Of a DNA stretch of 7,538 bases, positions 1 to 6,639 are shown piece by piece. A program made the position numbers and the translations under genes. Source of the stretch: Kordiimonadaceae bacterium (GTDB lineage Bacteria; Pseudomonadota; Alphaproteobacteria; Sphingomonadales; Emcibacteraceae); assembly GCA_018699075.1 (NCBI GenBank), contig JABIPV010000011.1, positions 1 through 7,538 on the forward strand. Reading direction: 5' to 3'. The notes below the pieces were generated by a model. That model made no database searches and had not been told where the DNA came from. It saw only the letters and a list, made by a program, of their open reading frames with translations. Positions within the stretch are counted from its first letter, which is position 1. Each line of letters begins with the position of its first letter.

Positions 1-1104
1 AAAATATGACATTGCCATTACAAATGGGTTTATAGCACCGCCTTGATTATAACCTTTGGCATCCCACGCAAATTTGCGCGATGACGTCCAAGCAAAATCA
101 CGAACATTTTCCGCTTTAAAGTGCCAGCTTTTACTTTCTGACGTTCCCTCTTTTTCATTTTCAAGTGCTTCTTCTGGGGTAACAATAAGAACGGGTCGTT
201 CTGCCGTTTTGGCTTGCTCTAAGCGGTCCTGTTGCCGTTGTGTTAGAACATCATCAGGATTTTGAAGAATACCTGTTGCCCCCATTATATAATCAGCAGG
301 CACTGTTATCGTCACATCAAAGTCACCAAATTCCTGCGTGAACTCACCCGCGCCTAAAAATTCTTTCGCGGTCCATGCTTCATAATCGGTGTAGGCGCTC
401 ATGCGCGGGTACCACTGCGCTATTGCATAAACATACCCGCCGCCTTCTATTTCATCATTGGGGAAATTCTCATATCCGCCGCGACCGCCCATAAGGTTGG
501 AATCTATGACGTTAAAGGCGTAATCAACGCCAAACTGATAGCTGCTGCCGGATTTTAACGGGGTAGGAAGATCAACACGCATTTTTGTGCCAACCACTGT
601 GAACTTTAAATTGCCACCATTCGCATCTGTGACAGAATTAATTTCAAAGCCAAAAGGCTGATCTTCCTGTAATTGCTGTGTCCGTAGTTGGGCAAGGCTT
701 AGACGAGGCGCGGCGTTATCAAAACCCTTTACACATAGAGGACTAGTGCTAAAGGTCGCTGTCCTAAGTTCCATACTGTCTTTATTAAAGCGGTTCTGAT
801 CAAGTTGAACCCATAAAAAGCGTAGTGTGTCTGGCGAGTTATTATGATATGTGATGTCCACTTCGCCAGTTATCCGGCGCAGGTCTTCATCAAGGGTGGC
901 ATTAATCACATAATCGGCGCGCTGCTGCCAATATTCATGTCCCGGCTCACCGCCAGCGGTTCTATATGTATTGGCCGTCGGCAAAATTTCGTCGAGCTGG
1001 CGAAATTTATCAACATAATCGCCTTTGGTTTGCTGAACTTGTGCTGATGCAGCCGCTATTATGGATAAGCATAATGCGGCTACGGCTATAATTTTACGAA
1101 ACAT
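1..1104 (-). CDS. Secreted M1-family metallopeptidase paralog, N-terminal part (runs off window start)
   Basis: The reading frame is open from an ATG at 1104-1102 down to base 1, giving 368 codons with no stop, so the 3' part lies outside the window. The product starts with a Sec-type signal peptide (MFRK, then a hydrophobic run ending ASAQ near residue 22). It aligns without gaps to the first 368 residues of the complete M1 peptidase just upstream, at about 75% identity by hand count (276 of 368). Blocks such as KFRQLDEILPTANTYRT and GYNQGG are identical. The visible part covers the beta-rich N-terminal region that precedes the M1 catalytic domain. The HEXXH zinc site would lie about 80 residues beyond the window edge, so catalytic competence cannot be judged. 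The start is supported by a Shine-Dalgarno and by matching the neighbour's start. It sits 18 bases after the upstream stop and is probably co-transcribed. It may be an active peptidase or a diverged copy. Confidence 0.9.
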   Translation of the reverse strand, partial: MFRKIIAVAALCLSIIAAASAQVQQTKGDYVDKFRQLDEILPTANTYRTAGGEPGHEYWQQRADYVINATLDEDLRRITGEVDITYHNNSPDTLRFLWVQLDQNRFNKDSMELRTATFSTSPLCVKGFDNAAPRLSLAQLRTQQLQEDQPFGFEINSVTDANGGNLKFTVVGTKMRVDLPTPLKSGSSYQFGVDYAFNVIDSNLMGGRGGYENFPNDEIEGGGYVYAIAQWYPRMSAYTDYEAWTAKEFLGAGEFTQEFGDFDVTITVPADYIMGATGILQNPDDVLTQRQQDRLEQAKTAERPVLIVTPEEALENEKEGTSESKSWHFKAENVRDFAWTSSRKFAWDAKGYNQGGAINPFVMAMSYF

Positions 1105-1113
1105 GAGCAGGTT

Positions 1114-1120
1114 CTCCCCT
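1114..1120 (-). promoter_or_regulatory. Shine-Dalgarno of the downstream M1 paralog
   Basis: Read on the minus strand, AGGGGAG lies 9 bases before the ATG at 1104 and directly after the stop of the upstream peptidase gene (1125-1123). It fixes the start of the downstream copy. It also shows that the second gene has its own translation start inside a two-gene transcript, since the 18-base gap has no room for a separate promoter or terminator. Confidence 0.75.
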
Positions 1121-1122
1121 GA

Positions 1123-3549
1123 TTAATTCTCTTCTTCATCCTTTTCGGTTTTAAGCTCGGTTTTAATATCATGCATGATATCACGGCGCTTAAGACCTTT
1201 GCGATCAGGGTTTTTGAAAGTTTCAATACGTGAAGGGATGATGCGGCGTGGATAATGGTTATTTTCAACATCAACATCCGCTGTTTCCCAGCGTGGATCA
1301 ACAACAACTTGTGCAAGCTCCTTATCAAGAACAAGAAGCTTTTTCACTGAGTTATAACTACGGCGCCAGATTTCAGCAGGGATATTGTAATTTTCCTTTG
1401 ATCCATCTGTATAAGTAAGCTCAAGAAGGATCGGCATCACAAGCCCGCCTTTATTGGAAAATTCAAGAACATAGTAATTCTTGTCTTCTTCCACGGCGCG
1501 AGTGAAGGTTGCTTTTTCCACATCGTCCAGACCATTTAAGAAATCAAAATATGAATTGCGTTCTTTATTAGTCACTGTGAACTGGTCATTTTCATCATGG
1601 AAATCACGCACGTCAGGATTACGGTCAACCCATGACATCATACCTTCTTCTTGGTTACGTGTGCTAAACACGGAAGATGGCTTGGCGTTATTTTCATTTC
1701 TACGGCGACTAAAATCAATATCCGGATCTTTTGTATCCATACGCATGGCATAAATATGATCAAGCGAGATATCCACATGATCAGTAGTATAATACCAACC
1801 ACGGAAGAACCAATCGAGATCCATTCCTGATGCTTCTTCCATAGTGCGGAAGAAATCAGAAGGGGTAGGACGTTTAAACATCCATCTGCGTGAATATTCT
1901 TTAAAGGCAAAATCAAACAGATCACGGCCAAGAATAGTTTCGCGGAGGATATTGAGTGAAACGGCTGGCTTAGTATAAGCATTAGGGCCAAGACGAAGCA
2001 CGCTGTCTGACTGTGTCATGATAGGGGTCTGGAACTGGGATTTCATATATTCAATGATATCTGAAGGCTCGGTTGAGCCCATTTCATAGTCCCATTCGCG
2101 GCCAGCGACGCTATCAAGGTAACTGTTCAAACCTTCGTCCATCCACGTCCATTGACGTTCGTCACTATTCACGGTCATCGGGAAATACATATGGCCTATT
2201 TCATGAATTACCACACCAACAAGAAATTCTTTTTCTGCAGCGGTATAAGTCCGTGTGCCGTCATCATGAAGGATCGTGCGCGGTCCGTTGAAAGTTATCA
2301 TCGGATATTCCATACCGCCGACTGGACCATTTACGGAAATAGCCACCGGGTAAGGGTAATCAAATGTAATGCGGGAATAAACTTCTAAAGTATGGATTAC
2401 AACTTCGGTCGAATATTTTTCCCAAAGCTCGCCGCCTTCTTTAGGGAAGAAAGACATAGCCATAACAAACGGATTAACGGCACCGCCCTGATTATAACCT
2501 TTGGCATCCCAAGCAAACTTACGTGACGCCGCCCAGGCAAAGTCACGAACGTCCTGCGCTTTAAAGTTCCATGTTTTATTGCCCGAAGTGCCTTCTTTTT
2601 CGTTTTCTTCTGCTTCTTCAGGAGTAACAATATAAACTGGACGCTCAGCCGTTTTAGCTTGCTCAAACCGGTCTTGCTGTTCAAGCGTCAAGACATCTTC
2701 TGGGTTTTGAAGCACGCCTGTTGCGGCAAGAATATGATCGTCAGGAACCGTAAGACTCACATCAAAGTTACCAAATTCCTGGGTAAACTCACCGGAGCCT
2801 AAAAATTCTGCGGCTGTCCATGCTTCATAATCTGTATAAGCGCCCATACGTGGGTACCACTGGGCCATTTCATAGATATAACCGCCACCTTCAATTTCAT
2901 CATCAGGGAAATGCTCGTAACCATTACGCCCGCCAATTACTTTATTTTCAATAACGTTATAGGCAAAATCCACATTGAAAGTGACATCACTTCCTGATGA
3001 AAGCGGTGAGGGTAGATCAACACGCATTTTTGTGCCGACAATAGTAAAATTCATATTTCCGCCATTTGTATTCGTAACAGAGTTAATTTCAAAACCATAA
3101 CTCTCATCCGCGCGTCTTTGCTGAGTACGAAGTGCATTAAGGCTAACTCTCGCCGGGTCATGGTCGAAGCCTTTAACATTATTAGGAGAGCTTCCAAAAG
3201 TAGCCGTTTTATTTTGCATCGAGTTATTATTAAAGCGGTTTTGATCAAGCTGAACCCAAAGGAAGCGCATATTATCCGGAGAATTATTATGATAGGTAAT
3301 TTCAACATCACCGGTAATACGGTGCAGGTTTTCATCTAAGGTCGCGTTAATCACATAATCAGCGCGCTGTTGCCAATATTCATGGCCCGGTTCACCGCCA
3401 GCGGTTCTGTAGGTGTTGGCCGTTGGTAATATTTCATCTAGTTGACGGAATTTATCAACATAATTACCTTTGGTTTGTTCAACCTGCGCTATGGCGATTG
3501 ACGTGAGTGATAGACAAAATGCTATTAAAACTATGAATTTCCGAACCAT
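1123..3549 (-). CDS. Secreted M1-family zinc metallopeptidase (aminopeptidase N-like), 808 aa
   Basis: Probable zinc aminopeptidase that trims peptides outside the cytoplasm. Seen in the sequence: a Sec signal peptide (residues 1-21, hydrophobic core, A-I-A before Q22); a beta-rich N-terminal region (about 60-330); GGMEY at 411-415, matching the family's GxMEN substrate-binding motif with N replaced by Y; HEIGH at 449-453 and E472, the HEXXH-X18-E zinc site with catalytic E450; and Y525 in YTKPAV, at the place of the family's transition-state tyrosine. A further C-terminal region (about 592-808) includes DVDVENN and ends in a highly charged tail (TEKDEEEN). The signal, zinc ligands and length suit bacterial extracytoplasmic M1 proteins. 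No lipobox is seen, so a soluble periplasmic or secreted enzyme is likely. The ATG has a GGGAG 9 bases upstream. It is first in an operon with a tandem paralog and divergent from the sulfide:quinone oxidoreductase gene. The exact peptide substrate is unknown. Confidence 0.93.
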   Translation of the reverse strand: MVRKFIVLIAFCLSLTSIAIAQVEQTKGNYVDKFRQLDEILPTANTYRTAGGEPGHEYWQQRADYVINATLDENLHRITGDVEITYHNNSPDNMRFLWVQLDQNRFNNNSMQNKTATFGSSPNNVKGFDHDPARVSLNALRTQQRRADESYGFEINSVTNTNGGNMNFTIVGTKMRVDLPSPLSSGSDVTFNVDFAYNVIENKVIGGRNGYEHFPDDEIEGGGYIYEMAQWYPRMGAYTDYEAWTAAEFLGSGEFTQEFGNFDVSLTVPDDHILAATGVLQNPEDVLTLEQQDRFEQAKTAERPVYIVTPEEAEENEKEGTSGNKTWNFKAQDVRDFAWAASRKFAWDAKGYNQGGAVNPFVMAMSFFPKEGGELWEKYSTEVVIHTLEVYSRITFDYPYPVAISVNGPVGGMEYPMITFNGPRTILHDDGTRTYTAAEKEFLVGVVIHEIGHMYFPMTVNSDERQWTWMDEGLNSYLDSVAGREWDYEMGSTEPSDIIEYMKSQFQTPIMTQSDSVLRLGPNAYTKPAVSLNILRETILGRDLFDFAFKEYSRRWMFKRPTPSDFFRTMEEASGMDLDWFFRGWYYTTDHVDISLDHIYAMRMDTKDPDIDFSRRRNENNAKPSSVFSTRNQEEGMMSWVDRNPDVRDFHDENDQFTVTNKERNSYFDFLNGLDDVEKATFTRAVEEDKNYYVLEFSNKGGLVMPILLELTYTDGSKENYNIPAEIWRRSYNSVKKLLVLDKELAQVVVDPRWETADVDVENNHYPRRIIPSRIETFKNPDRKGLKRRDIMHDIKTELKTEKDEEEN

Positions 3550-3572
3550 GGAATGGTGCTCCCGCTTGATTT

Positions 3573-3601
3573 ATTATATTTGTAGAAAATATAACGAGCA
3601 G
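3573..3601 (-). promoter_or_regulatory. Candidate promoter for the M1 peptidase operon
   Basis: On the minus strand a perfect -10 hexamer TATAAT lies at 3578-3573. Seventeen bases upstream sits CTGCTC (3601-3596), which matches the -35 consensus at only two positions. Transcription would begin near 3566, leaving a leader of about 17 bases that includes the ribosome binding site. The 154-base divergent intergenic region is AT-rich, so a chance -10 match is quite possible. Confidence 0.3.
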
Positions 3602-3703
3602 ACACGGACATGCCTAGTAAATAATGCATTTTTTTAGCTTGTCTCTAAAGGAAATTGATATAAGCTCATCGCTATTCAGGAATTAAAGAGGAGGGAGATC
3701 AAA

Positions 3704-4954
3704 ATGAATGATCAAGCTAATTCATATGATATTGTTATTGTCGGTGGTGGTTCCGCTGGAATTGCGACCGCGGCAAGCCTATTAATACGCAGGCATTGGC
3801 TTAATATTGCCATCGTTGAGCCTAAAGAAGACCATTATTATCAGCCGGGCTGGACTATGGTTGGCGGCGGCATATTTGTGTCCGCTGAAACCATAAGATC
3901 AGAAGAAAGTGTTATTCCGGACGGCGTTACATGGCTTAAGGATGAAGTGACTACGTTTGATCCAGATAATAACAGTGTAAATCTGAAATCAGGCGGATCA
4001 GCACGTTATAAAAGCCTGGTCGTAGCGCCAGGTCTTAAGCTTAATCTGACGGCTGTTGACGGGCTAGCCGAAACGATGGGCAAGAACGGCGTAACATCAA
4101 ATTATATATTAGATTCAGCGCCATACACGTGGGAGCTCGTGCAAAAATTTCATGGTGGCAAGGCCATATTCACTCAGCCGCCACTACCTTTTAAATGCGC
4201 CGGTGCACCGCAAAAAGCTATGTACTTGTCCTGTAGCGAATGGGAATCAAAAGGGATACTTGATGATTGCGATGTTGAATTCTGCAGTGCGGGGCCGTCA
4301 CTATTCGGTGTCGCGGATTATATCCCGCCCCTTATGGAATATGTAGAGAGATATAATGCCAACCTCAGCTTTAGTCATAATCTGGTTGCTGTTGACGGGG
4401 AACGTAAAGTCGCAACATTTGCTGTAACGGACGCAGACGGCAATAAAAGCCGCGTTGAAAAAGAATTTGATATGCTTCATGTCTGTCCGCCGCAATGTGC
4501 GCTTGATTTCGTGGCAAATAGCCCGCTCGCAGCGGATAATGGCTTCCTAGCCGTAGATATTAATACACTTCAAAGCACGAAGTATCCCAACGTCTTTGGC
4601 GCTGGTGATACCATTGCCACATTAAACGCCAAAACCGCCGCAGCTGCACGCAAACAAGCCGTTGTCGTCGCAGAAAATCTTTTGGCCGAGGTGGACGGTA
4701 ATGAGCTAATGTCACTTTATGAAGGTTATGGTTCATGTCCGCTTACCGTTACTAAAGGAAAGATTATCCTTGCCGAATTTGGTTACGGCGGAAAAATCAT
4801 GTCAACATTCCCAAGTTGGATGAACAACACCTTTAAAGCTACCAGACGCGCCTGGGTCTTAAAAGCAGATATCCTGCCGTGGGTATATTGGAATTACATG
4901 CTTAAAGGCAAAGAATATTTTGCCGGCTCTACCAAGAAAAAAGAAGAGCATTAA
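3704..4954 (+). CDS. sqr: Sulfide:quinone oxidoreductase, type II (SQOR-like), 416 aa
   Basis: FAD flavoprotein that oxidises sulfide to sulfane sulfur (polysulfide, persulfide or thiosulfate, depending on acceptor) and passes electrons to membrane quinone. Seen: an N-terminal dinucleotide-binding motif VIVGGGSAGIA (about 11-21), YQPGWTMVGGG (about 46-56) and a second FAD-binding stretch NVFGAGD (296-302). The two redox cysteines are C165 in FKCAGAPQKAMYL and C345 in YGSCPLTVTKGKIILAEF. These two contexts closely resemble those of mitochondrial SQOR, which places the protein in the type II group. The C-terminal WVLKADILPWVYWNYMLKG (384-402) matches the hydrophobic membrane-docking end of that group. 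Length is normal. The start has an excellent AGGAGGGA at 3689-3696, eight bases upstream. No persulfide dioxygenase, rhodanese or ArsR-type sulfide sensor lies nearby in the window. It could serve sulfide detoxification or respiratory sulfide use; the sequence does not decide. Confidence 0.92.
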   Translation: MNDQANSYDIVIVGGGSAGIATAASLLIRRHWLNIAIVEPKEDHYYQPGWTMVGGGIFVSAETIRSEESVIPDGVTWLKDEVTTFDPDNNSVNLKSGGSARYKSLVVAPGLKLNLTAVDGLAETMGKNGVTSNYILDSAPYTWELVQKFHGGKAIFTQPPLPFKCAGAPQKAMYLSCSEWESKGILDDCDVEFCSAGPSLFGVADYIPPLMEYVERYNANLSFSHNLVAVDGERKVATFAVTDADGNKSRVEKEFDMLHVCPPQCALDFVANSPLAADNGFLAVDINTLQSTKYPNVFGAGDTIATLNAKTAAAARKQAVVVAENLLAEVDGNELMSLYEGYGSCPLTVTKGKIILAEFGYGGKIMSTFPSWMNNTFKATRRAWVLKADILPWVYWNYMLKGKEYFAGSTKKKEEH

Positions 4955-4961
4955 CAACAAA

Positions 4962-4996
4962 AAAAGGCCCCGACATAATATCGGGGCCTTTTCTTT
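4962..4996. terminator. Bidirectional intrinsic terminator
   Basis: A perfect 12-base-pair stem (left arm 4962-4973, right arm 4981-4992, core GGCCCCGA/TCGGGGCC) closes a 7-base loop CATAATA. The plus strand continues with T-rich TTTTCTTTT and the minus strand with a run of seven T. It lies 7 bases after the stop of the sulfide:quinone oxidoreductase gene and 18 bases past the end of the convergent PLP-enzyme gene. It therefore probably ends both transcripts. Confidence 0.92.
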
Positions 4997-5014
4997 TGAT
5001 TTAATTACTTAAAC

Positions 5015-6346
5015 TTAAAGCGCGTTACAGGCTTTTTCAATGGCGTTAAGAGCACCGTGAAGTTTAGCGTGTGTTGTACCAAGGTTCATACGAACATAAC
5101 CAACACCAGTACGGCCATAGTTTTCACCAGGGTTTAGATTAACACCGGCTTTTTGAATGAAGAAGTCCTGAAGCATATCACCAACGCGATCATCACCATC
5201 AGGGGAGCCAAGTTTAGCGGCAAGCTTCTTACAATCAAGCCAGGCAAGATAAGTACCGCCCTGAACTTTAAAATCAATAAGAGGAAGCTTATCAGCACAG
5301 AAACCTTCAAGGAAATGGCTGTTTCCGTCGATATAGCTCTGCATATCATCCATATATGTACCGCCGTGTTTATAAGCAGCATTACAGGCAATCGTACCCA
5401 TTGCATGAAGAAGTCCACGGTAATGGACACCGTCTTTAACAATGCGGCCGATAAGGTCTTTATTTTGTGAATACATATAAGCCGTACGGTGACCCGCTAG
5501 GTTAAATGATTTACTTGCAGATTTAACACTTACACTGTTCATGGCATACGCATCACCAAGGGTGCTGTAAGGAACATATTCAGCGTGCTTGTTAATAAAG
5601 TCACAGTGAATTTCATCGGCAACCATCAACGCATCATATTTATTGGCAAGATCACCAAGTTTACGAAGTTGATCCGCTGTCCAGCAGTTACCAGTAGGGT
5701 TCTGCGGGTTACAAAGAATAATCGCTGAAGCGCCTTCTTTAAGAAGTCTTTCCGTGTCATCATAATCGAAATCATAAACACCGTCATTAAGAGTAAGATC
5801 ACTTTCCGCAAGTTCACATTTAGCATCAGTAATGATGTGGAAGAAGCTGGAATAGTTTGGTGTGTGAAGGATTATTTTATCACCAGGTGTACAGTGCGTT
5901 ACAAGTGCGCTAAGCACCCCGTCAAGAACGCCGATACAGTTAAGAATTGTTGATGGATCAACGACTTCATCATAACGTGTATCATTCCACGCAACGATAT
6001 TGTCTTTATAATCTAGTGGCGGTCCTTCATAACCCCAGTTATGATGGTTAAGACGTTTTTGCAGCGCTGCCGTAATATGGGGCAGGGTTCTGAAATCCAT
6101 ATCCGCAACACCCATTGGGAATGGAATGTCATAAGGACGTGCAAATTTACGGATCATGTCCCATTTGAAATCGCCAGAACCGATCCGGTTAAAATCTTCG
6201 TTAAGATCATATGCCATTGACATTTGCATTTGGCCTTTGCCTTGTGCTACTGCTGATGTCGCAGGAAGGCTTGCCGCGCCGGCCATGAATGTGGCTGCCC
6301 CAGCACCCTTCATGAATAGACGACGGTCTAATGTAGTTTTCTTCAT
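5015..6346 (-). CDS. Tat-exported MalY/PatB-like PLP enzyme (C-S lyase or aminotransferase), 443 aa
   Basis: PLP-dependent fold-type I enzyme of the class I/II aminotransferase family, closest by motif to MalY/PatB cystathionine/cysteine beta-lyases, which release sulfide or homocysteine plus pyruvate and ammonia. Seen: a twin-arginine signal, DRRLFMKG (7-14), then a hydrophobic stretch and a likely A-V-A cleavage site before Q35; GYEGPP (105-110); NPQNPTG (213-219); ADEIHCDF (243-250), whose aspartate should pair with the PLP ring nitrogen; SASKSFNLAG (276-285), with K279 as the Schiff-base lysine; and R419 in YVRMNLG as the expected substrate-carboxylate arginine. Without the signal it is about 408 residues, close to the family's usual 390. 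Tat export fits an enzyme that takes up its cofactor and folds before transport. The ATG has GGAG 9 bases upstream. It is convergent with the sulfide:quinone oxidoreductase gene across a shared terminator. An aminotransferase with another substrate cannot be excluded. Confidence 0.87.
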   Translation of the reverse strand: MKKTTLDRRLFMKGAGAATFMAGAASLPATSAVAQGKGQMQMSMAYDLNEDFNRIGSGDFKWDMIRKFARPYDIPFPMGVADMDFRTLPHITAALQKRLNHHNWGYEGPPLDYKDNIVAWNDTRYDEVVDPSTILNCIGVLDGVLSALVTHCTPGDKIILHTPNYSSFFHIITDAKCELAESDLTLNDGVYDFDYDDTERLLKEGASAIILCNPQNPTGNCWTADQLRKLGDLANKYDALMVADEIHCDFINKHAEYVPYSTLGDAYAMNSVSVKSASKSFNLAGHRTAYMYSQNKDLIGRIVKDGVHYRGLLHAMGTIACNAAYKHGGTYMDDMQSYIDGNSHFLEGFCADKLPLIDFKVQGGTYLAWLDCKKLAAKLGSPDGDDRVGDMLQDFFIQKAGVNLNPGENYGRTGVGYVRMNLGTTHAKLHGALNAIEKACNAL

Positions 6347-6427
6347 ATAATATTACTCCGCTTATATGCTTGTTAAATAAGGATTTAATCCAATTAGTCC
6401 CAATATACCCGGAAATTTTTTGTTATA

Positions 6428-6455
6428 TTTATAGGTAACCGCAGAGACAATGCAA
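6428..6455 (-). promoter_or_regulatory. Candidate promoter for the Tat-exported PLP enzyme
   Basis: On the minus strand TTGCAT (6455-6450, 3 of 6 consensus bases) is followed after 16 bases by TATAAA (6433-6428, 5 of 6). This would place the transcription start near 6421 and give a leader of about 75 bases. A perfect -35 hexamer TTGACA also occurs at 6475-6470, but its best-spaced -10 (CATTGT) is weak. The region is AT-rich, so either assignment is tentative. Confidence 0.3.
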
Positions 6456-6477
6456 TAATGTAACAATGTTGTCAATG
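6446..6477 (-). repeat. Four phased CATT-based repeats upstream of the PLP-enzyme gene
   Basis: On the minus strand the half-site CATT[G/A] recurs with starts at 6477, 6468, 6460 and 6452, spaced 9, 8 and 8 bases (CATTGACAA, CATTGTTA, CATTATTG, CATTGTCT). The array overlaps the candidate -35 region, so it could be an iterated operator. The units are short and AT-rich, and chance is a real alternative. Confidence 0.35.
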
Positions 6478-6536
6478 CTTACATATAAAATAGAAAAATC
6501 TTTACAATAATAATGGTAACCTTAAAACCAAAGGAA

Positions 6537-6617
6537 ACCACACGCTGACGTGGTAGGTGGAAAACTAAGGATCAAAGGGAAAATAAGATGGTGAATAATT
6601 AAGTACACTGTCACCAT
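6537..6617. other. Intergenic hairpins, possible REP-like or element-end sequence
   Basis: This lies in the 293-base gap 6347-6639, where I see no gene. Two inverted repeats occur. ACCAC (6537-6541) pairs with GTGGT (6550-6554), with an alternative CACG/CGTG stem around the tetraloop CTGA at 6545-6548. ATGGTGA (6588-6594) pairs with TCACCAT (6611-6617) around a 16-base loop. Between them at 6570-6579 is GATCAAAGGG, which recurs three times, once with one change, to the right of the following ORF. The stems are short and no terminator T-run follows, so a mobile-element or repeat-sequence origin seems more likely than termination. This remains inference. Confidence 0.4.
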
Positions 6618-6639
6618 AAATTAATAGCCTATATAAGTA

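Noticed and set aside
56..1047. Plus-strand ORFs of 69 and 67 codons at 56-265 and 844-1047
   Set aside because: They lie antisense to the 368-codon M1 frame, which has a signal peptide, a ribosome binding site and 75% identity to its neighbour. They show no recognisable domain.
1481..3339. Several ORFs of 72-117 codons on both strands within the complete M1 gene
   Set aside because: All overlap a well-supported 808-residue peptidase and have no motif or ribosome binding site of their own.
3639..3664. Possible plus-strand promoter with TTGTCT and TATAAG before the sulfide:quinone oxidoreductase gene
   Set aside because: The spacing is only 14 bases and the hexamers are imperfect. No better pair was found, so no promoter is listed.
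3674..3683. Small inverted repeat ATTC-AG-GAAT just before the sulfide:quinone oxidoreductase ribosome binding site, considered as a sulfide-sensor operator
   Set aside because: The arms are only 4 bases with a 2-base spacer. As I recall, known persulfide-sensor operators in this setting have wider spacing. It is too weak to call.
5153..5470. 105-codon plus-strand ORF opposite the PLP-enzyme gene
   Set aside because: It is antisense to a gene with an intact Schiff-base lysine and other family motifs, and its product has no recognisable feature.
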